Notes: generated by a model from the letters alone, not told the origin. Shown: positions 1-22,010, counted from the stretch's first letter. The stretch: 64,000 bases of DNA from Euleptes europaea (GCF_029931775.1 NC_079321.1:69265524-69329523), one strand, 5' to 3'. Numbers and translations: made by a program.

Positions 1-726
1 GAATAAGGATCGGCTGATCCCATTCATCCCAATAGGGAAAAGGGGGGCATATCTCAGCCCCCGCTGATCCAATTTTTACAAAACTTGGGGATTCTTTCAA
101 GAAGGCTCCTCTGAAGCTACGCTGAAAGTTTGGAGGCTGTACCCCCAAAAATGCGCCCCCTGCAGCCACAGAAAGGAGCAAATGTGTGCTGTAAATGGAA
201 TAAAAATGTACATTAAGGGGGCCCGCTTTCGGGGCCCATATCTCAGCCCCCCTGATCCAATCTTTACAAAACTTGGGGATTCTTGCAAGAAGGCTCCTCT
301 GAAGCTACGCTGAAAGTTTGGGGGCTGTACCCCAAAAAATGCGCCCCCTGCAGCCACGGAAAGGAGCGAATGTGCACAAGCACCCCCCACGGGGATTTCT
401 CTCTCACACAAACAGATACTCTCTTTTTCTCTCCCCGTCCGGGCCGCGCAGCAGCTGGGCTCATGCACTCAATCGCGACTGATTGGCCAGAAGAAGATCC
501 AACTTGGCCACCGATTGGCCGGGGGAGAATGCTGCTTACTGACGGTTATGCTGCTGCGCCGAACCCCGAATTTGCTGAATTTATTCACCGAACTCCCCAA
601 ACTAGCTGAATTCAGCTCCCCGTTTTCCCGCCTTTTCTGAGTTTGGTTCCATCCGAACTAAAAACCGCCGAATCAGGGGAAATTCGGCTGTTTTTCAGTT
701 CGGGACGAACCGAATCGACAGCCCTA
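1..726 (+). repeat. TTCGG-rich interspersed repeat, copy A (starts before the window)
   Basis: An internal module is tandemly repeated (about 50-190 and 235-372), with ATCTCAGCCCCC, CTGATCCAAT, TTTACAAAACTTGGGGATTC and AAGGCTCCTCTGAAGCTACG. It is followed by two GATTGGCC boxes (480 and 514) and a TTCGG-rich end finishing CGACAGCCCTA. The class is unknown. Frames over it are not genes. Confidence 0.75.
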
Positions 727-1712
727 ATGGGCTGACTACTTGCTGTCTATAAAAGATCAGCTTGATGATGTTCCCATATGGACAGGATCCACATGCTCTG
801 TAAATGGAAAGGGAATCCCAAATTACATGTGAAACTCTGGTCTTATGCTCCTTCCTGGCCCAATAATTGTCCCTGGCCACAGGCAGATTGACCATTTAAT
901 GTACTAGTGCCTAGCTTCTGCTGGCCTGGGCATGGTGTGGCCAGCAAGGAGGAGCAGGCATGGAGATATCCAACTTTGCCCTGCAAGGAGGCGTACAGAT
1001 ATGGTGGTGACTGCTTGTCTAGGCATGGCCTTTGAGACACGACCATGCATGGCAATGGTGCTTGGCTTCACCCTGTGAGGATCAGCAAGGCACAGCAGTG
1101 CCTGACTTCACTCTGTCAGGAGAACAGGCATGGTGGTTCCTGGCTTGGTCTGCAAGGAGAAGCAGGGGGACAGTGCATCCGGACTTTGCCCTGCCAGCCC
1201 AGAGGTGGTGAGGGTGAACATGGGGGCACCTTCTTTTTCGTTAACTGGCTCTAGACTGTAACCCTCCATCAGGTGGTGGTAGGAGAGGGCATGGTTCTTT
1301 TCCAGGGCCATTTTGTCCTTCTAGTCCACCTGTGTCCAATTGGTGGTGGAAAGTGCTGTTGCCACAAATATGTGAGCACACATTCAGTTTGACATGGGGA
1401 ATTAGCTTGTGTGTTTACCCAGGGAGTGGGAAATAGATCTTTGATCTAAAGGGGTGGCAGTGAGTAGCGAGCTTCAGTAGGAAAAGGTTGGCAGAGACCT
1501 GATCTAAAGGTTTAAAAAGGAATATGGAGTTTATTGAGGGATTTGGTACAGTAGCGAGAAGGGGACTTATCCTTAGCAAATACTAGCAAATACAAAGTCA
1601 TAGCACAGGCAAATAGCATAATCCTTATCCAAACTAACAATATCACAGCCACAGCTGAAAATCAACCAGAACAACTCCAGTGTCATGAGCCTAACTCGCT
1701 CCACCTCCTCCT
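727..1712. other. No gene seen; degenerate short repeats
   Basis: Between 880 and 1210 diverged words recur about every 60-70 bases (GGCATGG, CTTTGCCCTGC, AAGGAGGAGCAGG), suggesting an old minisatellite. Frames here look random. Confidence 0.4.
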
Positions 1713-1920
1713 AGGGTTGCCAGGTCCCTCTTCGCCACTGGAGGGAGATTTTTGGGGTGGAGCCTGAGGAGGGTGGGGTTTGGGGAGGGGAGGGGCTTCA
1801 GTGCCATAGAGTTCAATTGTCAAAGCAGCCATTTTTCTCCAGGTGATCTGATCTCTATCGGCTGGAGATCAGTTGAATTAACAGGAGATCTCCTGCTACT
1901 ACCTGGGAGTTGGCAACCGT
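1713..1920 (-). repeat. GGTTGCC...GGCAACC-ended interspersed repeat
   Basis: It starts GGGTTGCCAGGTCCCTC and ends GGGAGTTGGCAACC. The interior keeps CCATAGAGTTCAATTG and CATTTTTCTCCAGGTGATC. The inverted ends and lack of coding sequence suggest a non-autonomous DNA element, but the class is unproven. Confidence 0.65.
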
Positions 1921-3095
1921 ACCTCCTCCTCATCTGAGAAGGTGTCAGCAGGCTGACCCATGACACCCAATTTGGAGCAGGAGTTACTTCTAACAAGAGA
2001 TATTAGTGTGGAAAAGGATTGGGAAATAAGACGGAGGAGAAGTGGAATCAGTTGGAACAGAGGTGTCCAGACTTCCTGGTGTTAGGCCTAAATAGCAGAG
2101 AAGAGCAAAGTGCCCACTGTCTGCGTGGTGCCGTGTGGTTTGGAAAATAAAGGGAGATGGGGAGCAAAGATATACCTTTCCTAGTCTGCGCAGAAATCAG
2201 ATGAAAGAAGCAAGGATCCAGCTCGTTGGGAGCCTGAGTTGCAGTCCAGTTAGTAGCCAGGCTCAGATTTTCTGCAGCCAGGCTAGTTATACTATTTGGG
2301 GCCCATAGGTTCTTTTCAGAAAACAAAGGATTGCAAAAGTGGATGAAGAAATGGCTTTGGAGTTAGGTGACTTATCAGGACAAAATTATAACTGGGAGTG
2401 TGTTTATCAAATGAGTGCAGAAGAGCATCAGGAATTGATTGAATTATCATTCCAAATTACAAAACTGGAGAAGTGATGTTGACTCATATCTTTGGCAGGG
2501 TCTTTGGAACAATGGGAAGATCTGAACTGGAGGTTCCAGGTTGTTACAGGGCTTTAAACGTCCGATTTGCATCATTGATTGCCATGCAAAAGACGATATG
2601 GGATTTGTCTTCTCTCCTGCTGTGGCTTGATTACTTTTGCAGCTTGCCCAGTTTGCACAACTTAACCTTCCCAGTTCCTCCTGTCAGAAGGCTTCTTCTT
2701 CAAAAGTTGTCATTTGCTGCAAGATACATCTTGCAACACAAGACATGGCAACTACTCCCTATGTTTGGTGCTTGCCTGGCAGGGGCTGGGACTTGCTTGT
2801 GTGTATTCAAGCTGGGAGCGCACAGATGAAAGTAGAGGGTTGACAACAGTGCCATCAAGTCGCCACCAATTTATGGCAACTTCACAGGGTTTTCAAGGCA
2901 AAAGATGAGATGTTGGAAGGTAGAAATGAGATCATTGTTGACAGGTGGAACAAAAGATGAAGGAGAGCGAAAAGGTGAAGGATTATAATTACTACCTTTA
3001 AAGAATTCTCTAAGTTTAACTTGTCTAAACAACTTAACCAATTCAACCTGTGCCTAAAATGGAGAATGTGATGGAGTGGGGACGAAACCTAAACC
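1921..3095. other. No gene recognised
   Basis: Apart from a Bov-B-like end at 2846, nothing matches a known family. The 118-codon plus-strand frame at 2473 lacks splice context or recognisable motifs. Confidence 0.4.
2846..2908 (-). mobile_element. Bov-B-like 3' end fragment
   Basis: ACAGTGCCATCAAGTCGCCA and TTTATGGCAACTTCACAGGG are diverged from the Bov-B terminus but keep its order of words. Confidence 0.5.
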
Positions 3096-3099
3096 CAAA

Positions 3100-3890
3100 C
3101 TAAGCACCCTCCTCTCATCTGCAGTTAAAGAATAAGATGATAGATTAACTACTAAGTCCTCCTTTGACAGAAGGAATGATGGTAGTTTGGAGAACGTGAA
3201 TAATTGTTACCACTTCTACCTCGTGATCTGAGGTGATATGATGCCTCTACAGAGGAGCCAGCACTAGAAATGCTAGAAGAGTCTGTGTCGTGGGTATTGC
3301 CCCTTTCCTGATATTCAGAGCTCCTTGTAGACAGTCAAAAACATTTCTTGTGGGCATGATTAGTAAGCCAAATGTAGACTCTATCACATTCATAATCTTC
3401 CTTGTCGCTCTGAAATTTCCTTATTTTATAAGACTTGATGGAGTCTGAGTAAATCTTTAAATCTTGCTCCAGACGATCAATTTGCTTCTATATCAATTTG
3501 CTTCTATATCAATAGTGGATTTAATGTTTGTCTTAATAGACTCAGATTCGTTCTGGATAGTGTCTACCTCTTTCAAAGAATGTTCAATGATAAGCAAAAG
3601 TAGATCCATAGAACATTGATTCAATATAGCAGACCATTTTTCTATAAATACATCATTGTTTTTTAATCCATAAGACCCTTGGGATACGTTCAGCTTTGAT
3701 GTAATCAGAAAGAGAAGCAGTGTGCATCTCATATCTGACGCCTTTCTTAAGTATTCTATACAAGTTAGAAAAATCAGAATTGCTAGGTGAACTCATGTCT
3801 TGTAAGGAAGGTAAGTTACCAATGATCCTGTCTCCATCCTCTTTAGAATAAGAAAACGTATTCTGCCATTTGGCCATGTACATTTTGGGA
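3100..3890 (-). pseudogene. Retroelement accessory-ORF remains (fossil)
   Basis: Minus-strand peptides such as WQNTFSYSKEDGDRIIGNL, LYRILKKGVRYEMHT, AERIPR and ILNQCSMDLLLLIIEH followed by KFQSDKEDYECDRVY resemble a first-ORF protein of Penelope-like or similar vertebrate retroelements. The identification is from memory and weak. It is broken and no RT was found nearby. Confidence 0.35.
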
Positions 3891-4014
3891 TTACATTTTG
3901 GGATTGCATTATATAATCACAATATTGTAGTTTGGGATCTTTGTATATATATAGTGGCCTTGTGGTGCTGTTTTTCTATAGTGTAAGTTTTGCAGCATCA
4001 GTTGTGTACTTTTA

Positions 4015-4190
4015 CTGTAACTCCCAGGTGATGGCTGGGCATTAGATCACCTAGAGAAAATGGCCGCTTTGAAAGTGGACTGTATGCCATTATCCCCCAT
4101 TGAAGTCCTTTCCCTTCCCAAACCCTGCCTTCCTCAGGCTCCACCCCCAAAATCTCCAGGTATTTCCAAACCAGGAGCTGGTAACCCTAC
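4015..4190 (+). repeat. GGTTGCC-type repeat, diverged
   Basis: CTCCCAGGTGATGGCTGGGC, GAGAAAATGGCCGCTTTG and AAATCTCCAGGTATTTCC...GAGCTGGTAACCCT mark a 5'-eroded copy of the family. Confidence 0.55.
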
Positions 4191-4446
4191 ACTGGAGGGA
4201 ATGTCCTAATATGCTGCTGAACACCTGCAGTTTGTATATTGCCACAACTTACATCCCAACCCACTGAGCTTTTTTCTGGAGTTTCTGCGTGACTTTGTTG
4301 TGCAGTTGGCTCCTGAGATTTTCTCTGTTGTTTTCTGAACCTGCTTTAGTATACTCTTTCTTGAAACGATTATACTTAAAGAGGGTTTTGTCGGGGTGTG
4401 GATGGGAAGGTGCATATTGCTCCCCACCCACATCTGGTGTTTTTTT

Positions 4447-5086
4447 CCTGGTAACCCTTCCCAACAGCAATTTCAGCAGGCTCTTTGCTGACTTTTTGTT
4501 TTGTTTACATTTTTTTAAAGGTGGTTGATATAATCAAAGCCTTCTAAAATGATAATACCAACTAGTCATTTAAAAAAAAAACCTGGCAAACAGACCACTA
4601 GTGTGGTAGAGGGCAGCGGGCACCAAGTGGGACCTAGGCCAACGGAGATGTCCCCTCCTCCCCAACAACAGAGTGGATGCTCTGAAGCCATAGCTTTCGC
4701 AGCTGCACATCATAGAAGAGTATGGGTGGCTGTGAGTTTGGATTAAATAAGCAGGCTGATCTGGTGCCTTTTACCTGGTAACCCTTCCCACCTGCCATAT
4801 CAACAGGCTCTTTGCCTGCTTTTTGTTTGTCTTTTCTTAAAAAAAAAAAAAGGTGCCAGTTGATATCACTGTAGCCTTCCAACATGATAATACCAGCTAG
4901 TCATTTTTTAAAAAAGATGGCAAACTGCCCACTGGTGCAGTGGAGGGCAGTGGGCACCAAGTGGGACCTAGATTAACAGAGATATTTCTCCCCCCCCCCA
5001 TGGCAGACTGGATGCTCTGAAGCCATAGCTTTTGCAGCTTCACATCACAGAAGAATATGGGTAGCCGTGGGTTTGGATTAAATAAG
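4447..5086 (+). repeat. Tandem duplication, two units of about 310 bp
   Basis: Unit 1 (4447-4751) and unit 2 (4774-5086) both run from CCTGGTAACCCTTCCCA through AGTGGGACCTAG and GGATGCTCTGAAGCCATAGC to TTTGGATTAAATAAG. Several substitutions and poly-A length changes indicate an old duplication. No gene was recognised in it. Confidence 0.8.
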
Positions 5087-5439
5087 TATTCACTGCAAGA
5101 TTTTTCCTCCTCTATATTAGAATCTAATTTCCAATTTACTGAGGAGTATGGAAGGATAAGTTATCTGTAGATAATCTATCTTCTGTTTTCTTATCCCCCT
5201 CCCCTTGCAAAAATTTGGACAATCAACTACTCTGCTGTTGTAGACCCTCGTGTTTCGGTATAACCCATGCCTCTAATAGACCATAAGACTGTCTGCGTTT
5301 CTCTATTACAGCTTTCAGAAAATTCAGCAGTGTGTGCAGGTCATCAAGATGTCCAGGGAATCTTGGTATCCTTTCTTTGCTCCTGGAGTGGTGCCCTATA
5401 CCATAGACCCATAACCAATAATTGTCACCTCAGGATTAA

Positions 5440-5850
5440 CACTGACCCAAGTTTGTCAACTTTGTGGTTATTTTTCCATCATTCTGTTGCTTGATGAAAA
5501 ATACCTTATCTGTAACAATAGCTTTTTGTGCTGGAGGTATATCATATGTAGATTGACTAAACCATGTCTTAGTGTGTGGTGTTGATTTGGACAGGGATTT
5601 CATCTATAACTGGCAGGCAAAAGTTCCTCCACAACAACTCAACCCCTTACAATCTCTTGCTGATTAAGATATGCATGGTAACACTAGGGTCAAAAGACCT
5701 TTGGTGTGAGTGAAGTCATTTTCCAACAGTTGAATTCATTGGTATTTTGCTCTCAACATAATTGCCGCTATATATTCAGTTGCTGTGACTTCATTATGTC
5801 ATTATGCAGCCACCTGATGTTTTTCCACCCCATGCTTTTTCTGGGTTACA
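5440..5850 (-). pseudogene. Possible Ty1/copia-like fragments (fossil)
   Basis: Short minus-strand stretches resemble copia polyprotein words (AIVTDKVFFIKQQNDGKI near an RT start; ATEYIAAIMLRAKYQ near an RNase H). They are short, decayed and rearranged relative to each other. This is a low-confidence call, and the rest of 5086-6600 holds nothing else recognisable. Confidence 0.25.
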
Positions 5851-6601
5851 AGTAAGGCTATACTTCACTCTGGTGACACATCAAAGTACTCAAGCAATTC
5901 TTTTCCTTTGACAGCCTACCAACTCTGAACACAGGATAGAGTGGGGTAAAGATCCAATGATAACAAACGGATTAGATACATTTTGTAATGAATTTCTAAC
6001 TTCTAAAGTCTATATAGCAATGCCATATTGTGACAATGTGACAATCTTTTCCCATGACAAATTCAAACAACGCAGAATCAGGGTCCATTGTGTTCAAAGA
6101 TGGAGGCTTAAACTGGGCCAGTCCAGGGCCTGACACTTCATAGATAGGAAGAAGTTTGTAAAGTAACCACTATATAATCTTCTGTACTCTTGAGTTCAAT
6201 CACTTTTGCAACTGCTTCCAATAAAAATGTTGTCAAAATAAAACAGCTGTATTCTCATATAGCTGAATTACTCTCACCTGTTCTAGCCATCCATTATGGT
6301 GAAGTGGATGATATGTTGGCTTCAACCTGGATTCCAAGCTCTGTTCTGTCATGAAATGCTGACCTTAGACCACGGGCCCTCTATCAGCATAACTTCTGTT
6401 TCAGGACTGAATCCTTTTAGGATTGTGATAATAAAATGCAGTGTGGGAATAGGAAGCCCCCATATACAGTCCTCCTTGAAGGAAGGGCAGGATAGCAATG
6501 TAATAATAGAAAACTAACACAATATTTTCCTCCATGATTCAGAATGTGGAGGCTATCATATCACACAAGAATTTACTAAAGGGGGTGGGGAGTTTACAAT
6601 T

Positions 6602-15730
<9,129 letters not shown>

Positions 15731-16295
15731 ATTTGCGGAGCTGACATGAATTTTCCAAGATCCAGTCAGATCTTTGAACTACGGACTGTACTTTGATCAA
15801 ATATTGCATAAGCTGTTATTTGCAAACACCATCACGGCCAGCTACACTGGAGCAATCTCCAAAGACTGGGCTTGACTGTAATCTTTACTTTCCAGCCTAC
15901 TTCCACTTCTGTCCCAGTAGGTTCTTCAGCTACCCCTTATATTCAAGCTGAACTATGAAGGATGAGTTTTAGGCTCTCAAACAAAGCCAGTTGAACTGAC
16001 GTTACATACAGTAATAAGATTCAGAGAAGTAGAATACTTTGTTTTTAGAGTCCAATACAATGCCCTCACGCTAGAGATCAAATGAATCAGGAGCCATTAC
16101 CTCCCTATGATAACACTTTTATTTTTCTAGTAATAGCTCAATGTTTACTGTATTATTTTGAGGAATATTGGAAAATAGAGTCAAAAACACAAACCGTGTT
16201 GAATTTTGAAGGGACGTGCATTGTGAAAACTAGACCTTTTATTCATGTTCAGAGTGGCTTGGATGGGAATAATAGGGGATGTGGTCAAGTCCTTT

Positions 16296-16870
16296 GTTCG
16301 TCCTGAACCGAAAAACAGCTGAATTTCCCCCGATTCGGCAGTTTTTAGTTCGGATGGAACCAAACTCAAAAAAGGCGGGAAAACGGGGAGCCGAATTCGG
16401 CGAGTTCGGGGTGTTCGGCAAATAAATTTGGCAAATCCGGGGTACGGCGCAGCAGCATAACCGTCAGTAAGCAGCATTCTCCTGTGGCCAATCGGTGGCC
16501 AAGCAGGGTCTTCTTCTGGCCAATCAGTCGCGATTGAGCACGTGAGCCCAGCTGCTGCACAGCCCGGTAAGAGAAAGAGAGAGTATCTCTTTGTGTGTGA
16601 GAGAAATCCCTGTGGGGTGTGTGTGTGTGCGTGTGCACATTTGCTCCTTTCAGTGGCTGCAGGGGGCGCATTTGTGGGGTTAGCTTGAGGGGACGCTTCT
16701 TGCAAGAACCCTGAAGTTTTGTAAAGAATGGGTCAGGGGATCCCGAGATATGGTGCCGAATTCCACGGATCCGAATCGGGGGAGTTCGGACTTCGGCATT
16801 TCCCAAATTAAAACAGGCTGAATTTTGCCGAATCTGAATTTTACCGAATTTTTTCCCCCAACAACCCTAC
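16296..16870 (-). repeat. TTCGG-rich interspersed repeat, copy B
   Basis: This is the reverse complement of copy A's right half, with CCGAATTCGGCGAGTTCGGG, GCGCAGCAGCATAACCGTCA and the same pair of CCAAT-type boxes. It has one copy of the internal module and an opposite end reading TTTTGCCGAATCTGAATTTT. Confidence 0.75.
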
Positions 16871-18336
16871 TCCAAAGTGCTGTCATATACACACAAAAAT
16901 ACTCCCATTGACTCATACAAATTAAGCAGACTTGCAGCCCAATCCTGACCAAAAACCAAGTCTATATCAATGAATTTACTTCCTAGTAAACAGGATTTCA
17001 GCCAGAGTTTTTAATTTAGGGACCCCGTTCTGTGATAATACAGTGAAAGGTAAAAAGGAGATTCGGATAGTGATTTAAATTGGGAAAATGGTGGAAGTAA
17101 TAGGACAAGAGATAGGACAGACCACTTATCATCTCACACCCCCTGGCAACTATGACAGGCCCCCTCCCCCACTCTCGCTGTTCTATGCCCCTCCCCCACG
17201 GCTAGCCAGCAGCTGTTGCAGTGTCCCCCCAGTGGCAGATGGGGACGAGGTTTTTCATGAGTCATGAGGCAGATGTGCTTGTATTGATTACAAGGGGCGA
17301 GGGAGGGAAGTTTTTTCAGGACAGAAATACTTATTTAGTTTACACCTGTTTTGGGGATGGTTCGTTTCTAGGAAAATGCTGTTTGGTGAGAGCATAGTTT
17401 TTCTCCTGTGTAAAATAGCAGTTGCTTTAGTGTGTTTTGCAAAAACTGAAAGAATGATTGATATAGGGTTGTGCCTTGAAGCTTGGGAGGGCATATTGAC
17501 TTGAAAAGCAAAAGACAGAGGTGGATGGACAGAGAGAATTTTTACTCCTTCTGAGGTCTCTATCAGCAAAAGGATATTTCTCTCCTCCCTTTCCACCCCC
17601 CCTTCAGCCCCCAGCCAAGGGACTGTGCTTCAAAGAGAGGTTTCCCTCCTTTTGCAAAAAGCATTTTATTTTACTGCAAGAAGAGCAGTTTTTCTCAGGG
17701 TGGTTGGCTAACGCTTACTGAGAGACAGAGAGTGGGAGAGGCCGAGAGAGATCAAGCCAGAGTTTTCCCAAAAGCATTTTTATTTTTTCTTCTTTTATTG
17801 CCCCAGAAAAATGCAAAAGCCTGTTTAAAATTGTTTTTAAAATCATAAGAATTTTTAGGCTCTGCTACTCCCAGTGGGAGGGGGCGGGCAAAGCTTCCAG
17901 CCTTTTCTGGTAGGCTGTAGCTTCTGAAACAGGAAGGAAGCAGGGGTTGACCTAACCAGCAGGGGAGGGGGTTCAAAATGAATATGCCATCTCTTGCAAG
18001 CCATGCTTTTGAATGTGCACTACCCCTGCCCCAGCAAGCATGCAGCTTCTGTGTGTAATGGGCCTTATATATAACACATGCCTCTACGTGTTGATAGATA
18101 AGAAGCAGCTATGAATTGAACTCCTCTCCCCAGCTCTTAGAAAAACCCATTGTAAGCTGTGTGATTCAGCAAAACATACAGTTTTCTATGTGTATAAGCA
18201 CTCTTACATCTGATTCCTGGCGCCCTCAACACACCCCTCTACACACAAACCCATGTTGTACTAGATAACAAACTGCCTTGTAAGCTGTGTGGTTTGCAAA
18301 CATGCTTTTGCATATGTACTCATTGTGTAAATGCAA

Positions 18337-18611
18337 CCTATCTCCCTTCCCCCCTCCCTCTCAGCCCCCTCTACACACAAACCCTAGCTGAGCTAAAGAA
18401 AGTCAAAGGAGCTAATTAAATTATTTTAAAACATGCACCAACCCTGCAAGGTAGTTTAAATAACTAATTTTCAACCTATCTCCCTTCCTCCTCCCTCTCA
18501 GCCCCTTCTACACACAAACCCTAGTTGAGCTAAAGAAACAGTCAAAGGAGCTAATTAAAATTTTTGTAAAGCATGCACCAACCCTGCAAGGTAGTCTAAA
18601 TGACTAATTCT
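18337..18611 (+). repeat. Tandem duplication, two units of about 137 bp
   Basis: AACCTATCTCCCTTCC, CTACACACAAACCCTAG, GGAGCTAATTAAA and GCACCAACCCTGCAAGGTAG occur in both units, about 90% alike by eye. Confidence 0.8.
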
Positions 18612-19503
18612 CAGAGGAAGCACCATAGAGCACCCTGTTCTGTCAGGGGTGGTTCAGGGGCTGACACACCTAGTCAGGCGGGTGGGGTATCAGGGATTGC
18701 TGCGTGCAAACGGACTAATCACATGTTGCGTGAGTTTGTTTTCTTGCAGGGTGCCATGTAATATCTCTATGATCTCGCCTCAATGAGAGGGATCTAGGGG
18801 AATCATTTCTGGGGGACTCAGACACTGCTATGGGGAATTGGGGTGTCAGGGGTACCAGGGCTCCAAAGATTAGTCTCGCCACACAAGGTGAGGGTGGTTT
18901 GAAACACACACACTTTGGTCTAAAAAAGTGCCCCCATTTATACCCAAAAAACGGTCCTAAGGGGTTGTAAAAGTGGTCTGGAAGTGTAAAACTACTCTTA
19001 AGAACAAAGAATTGATTGCTTATCTGAGGTTTGATTAAAGAGAGGAAAGGAGATAACACATGAGATTGTTTGAAGTGCAAACATCAGCATTTGGGGTGCT
19101 GTCAGAGTACATGGGAGAGCTAATATAGTCTTCTGATTATTTGATTACATCCTGTTGTGGGTGTCAAGATGCAAAGGAAATGTGTATGACTCCCAGGCTA
19201 GATCCCAGCTGCAACCCAGGCATGTTTGTGATCTCTCTGCATATCTGATTAATGGTCCCGATGGGCAATCAAGAATCCAAGAGAATATCTATGTGATCCT
19301 TTTGAATAACTGTAATTACCCAAGGAGGGTGAAATAAAGATGGGAAGATGGGCGCCCAGAGAAGGAGCTGTCTTTTTTTTTAAGTTAGTTTCAGCAACTG
19401 TGTGTGTGTGCAATGGAGAATCTCCTCTCTTTTGTGCGATTCACAGACCCAGAGACGGACAGAGAACTCCCCCCCCCAATACCGTCTCTTTTAGTCAGTT
19501 TCA

Positions 19504-19507
<4 letters not shown>

Positions 19508-19544
<37 letters not shown>
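19508..19544 (+). repeat. (TG)n microsatellite
   Basis: About 17 TG units. A shorter TG run lies in a similar setting at 19400, each after AGTTTCAGCAA/AGTTTCAGCAAG, suggesting a tandem duplication of about 115 bp here. Confidence 0.85.
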
Positions 19545-19545
<1 letters not shown>

Positions 19546-20202
19546 AACCTAGAATCCCCCCTTTTTCTTTTGCGGATGCAATTCAGTACTCCATTTTATG
19601 AGATGGGTTGTAAAATGGCCACTCACTGGGGGAGGGGGAGCTTGCAGGGGGGCGGGTGGACATTTTAGTCAAAGTAAGCAGCATTCCAAGGGGTGGGGAC
19701 TCAGACGATTTCTGATATCTGCTTGTGATTATGCATTGCTCCTGAGACACCCAGGACTTTCTTCACAACAAGCTACAGCATGAATAAGGTTTTCCAATCT
19801 CGGGATATAAAAATGTGAGACAAGAGAGGGACAAGCCAGGGACATACTAACAATGCAAAGAGACCTTTGAAACAGATATCCAACACATGGATCACTAATA
19901 AGGAAGGAACACAGTGATAATGGTGGGAACAAGAGCTCAGTCAGATAAGTGACAGGCTGGGAATGATACCGAGGGGGTGCATGTGAAAAAGAGGTTGGGG
20001 CTGGAGTTGTTAGATGCCTGGGATAAGCTGCACAAACTGGGTTCAGTGGGTGCTCCTTAGCTTCTCCAGTACATGGAAGCCCTTATCACAGAGGTAGAGG
20101 TGAATTTAAGATGGTGGGAAAGGCAGCTAGACTTTCAGAAGAACAAAAATTGTCAAGAGCAAGGAGGAGGCGGACCAACTTATTGAACAGCTATTAGATC
20201 AG

Positions 20203-21700
20203 CTGCATTGAGAGCAATCGGGAGAAACAAATCACCAGGAGCGGATGGGATATCAATAGAGCTATTCCAAGCCACAGAAACAGAGTCCATCAAAATCTTG
20301 ACAAGAATATGCCAACAGATATGGAAAACAAAACAATGGCCCACAGACTGGAAACAATCCATTTACATTCCAATTCCCAAGAAAGGAGACATCAAAGATT
20401 GCAACAACTATCGGACCATTGCATTAATTTCTCATGCAAGTAAAGTGATGCTCAAAATCTTACAGCAAAGGCTGTTACCATATATGGAACGAGAAATGCC
20501 TGATGTTCAAGCTGGTTTCAGAAAAGGAAGAGGCACTAGAGATCATATTGCAAATATACGCTGGTTATTGGAGCGTACGAGAGAATTTCAGAAGAAAATC
20601 AGCTTGTGTTTCATAGATTACAGCAAAGCTTTTGACTGTGTGGATCATGAAAAGCTATGGCTGGTTTTAAAGGAAATGGGTGTGCCACTACATCTGATCG
20701 TTTTGATGCGCAACCTGTACTCTGGACAAGAGGCCTCAGTTAGAACAGAATATGGAGAAACGGAATGGTTTCCAATTGGCAAAGGTGTCAGACAAGGATG
20801 TATTTTATCTCCCTATCTCTTCAATCTATATGCAGAACATATAATTAGGAAAGCTGGATTAGATTTAGATGAAGGTGGAGTGAAAATTGGAGGGAGGAAC
20901 ATTAATAATTTGAGATATGCTGATGACACTACATTATTGGCAGAAAATAGTGAAGATTTGAAACAACTATTGCTGAAAGTTAAAAGAGAAAGTGCCAAAG
21001 CAGGACTACAGCTGAACATCAAGAAAACAAAAGTAATGACTACAGGAGAATTACACAACTTTAAGGTTGACAATGAGGAAATTGAAATTGTTCAAGACTT
21101 TCTATTCCTTGGCTCCACCATCAACCAAAAGGGAGACTGCAGCCAAGAAATTAGAAGGAGATTGAGACTGGGAAGGGCAGCCATGAAGGAGCTAGAAAAG
21201 ATTTTGAAGTGTAAGGATGTGACTCTGGCCACCAAGACTAGATTAATTCATGCCATCATATTCCCTATTACTATGTATGGGTGTGAAAGATGGACAGTGA
21301 AGAAAGCTGATAGGAAGAAAATAGATTCCTTTGAAATGTGGTGTTCGAGAAGAGTGTTACGGATTCCGTGGACTGCCAAAAAAACAAATCAGTGGGTTAT
21401 AGATCAAATCAAGCCTGAACTGACCCTAGAAGCTAAAATGACTAAACTGAGGCTGTCGTATTTTGGTCACGTCATGAGACGACAAGAGTCACTGGAAAAG
21501 ACCGTCATGATAGGAAAAGTTGAGGGCAGCAGGAAAAGAGGAAGACCCAACAAGAGATGGATTGACTCAATAAAGGAAGCCACAGCCTTCAATTTGCAAG
21601 ATCTGAGCAAGGCTGTCAAAGATAGGACATTTTGGAGGACTTTCATTCATAGGGTCGCCATGAGTCGGAAGCGACTTGACGGCACTTAACACACACACAC
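20203..21700 (+). mobile_element. Bov-B (RTE) LINE, 5'-truncated, with open RT reading frame
   Basis: An uninterrupted frame (20208-21689, 493 codons) encodes the RT and C-terminal part of Bov-B: NKSPGADGIS, PIPKKGD, NYRTIALIS, QAGFRKGRGTRDHI, CFIDYSKAFDCVDH, GVRQGCILSPYLFNLY, the LRYADDTTLL active site, and the tail GRPNKRWIDSI. The 3' end has the typical GGGTCGCCATGAGTCGGAAG followed by ACACAC repeats. The target duplication ATTAGATCAG is at 20193-20202 and 21701-21710. The endonuclease is absent through 5' truncation. The open frame suggests a young copy. It interrupts an older L1. Confidence 0.95.
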
Positions 21701-21955
21701 ATTAGATCAGCATCCCGAACACTCAAAAAGAAGCAGAGACTGGCAACTGGCTGAAGAAAAATTGAGGATAGTGGAAAATAAGATCCTAGAAGAACTACAA
21801 CGTAGGAGTTGATTGAAGAGACAAGGGCTGAAAGAAGCAGTACACAGCCTGGCCCAGGTGGATCCCTCTATACCCAGAAGAGAACCGGAACAAGTAGAGG
21901 AACTAGTAGATGTCTTTAAACCTTTCCTGTCTCCAAAGTCAATAAGAGAAATAGA

Positions 21956-22010
21956 TTTCAAATTTCAAATTTCAAATACCTTTATTGGCATAGTACAATG
22001 TGCAGTATAT
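21956..22010 (-). mobile_element. 55-bp retroposed tail with 11-bp target duplication
   Basis: AGAGAAATAGA occurs at 21945-21955 and 22011-22021. The insert holds TACCTTTATTGGCATAGTAC. A similar block, AACCTTTATTGGCATAATAT, occurs at about 48434. Confidence 0.6.

Larger units (their letters stand above)
16871..20039. other. No gene seen; possible L1 5' region
   Basis: The stretch has pyrimidine-rich blocks, two tandem duplications and a (TG)n tract, and leads directly into decayed L1 ORF1-like sequence. It may be a long L1 5' UTR (inference). No frame resembles a host protein. Confidence 0.35.

Noticed and set aside
16181-16705. 174-codon minus-strand frame and similar ones at 283-609 and 22569-22955
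   Set aside because: They lie in the TTCGG-rich repeat family, differ between copies and have no recognisable motif.
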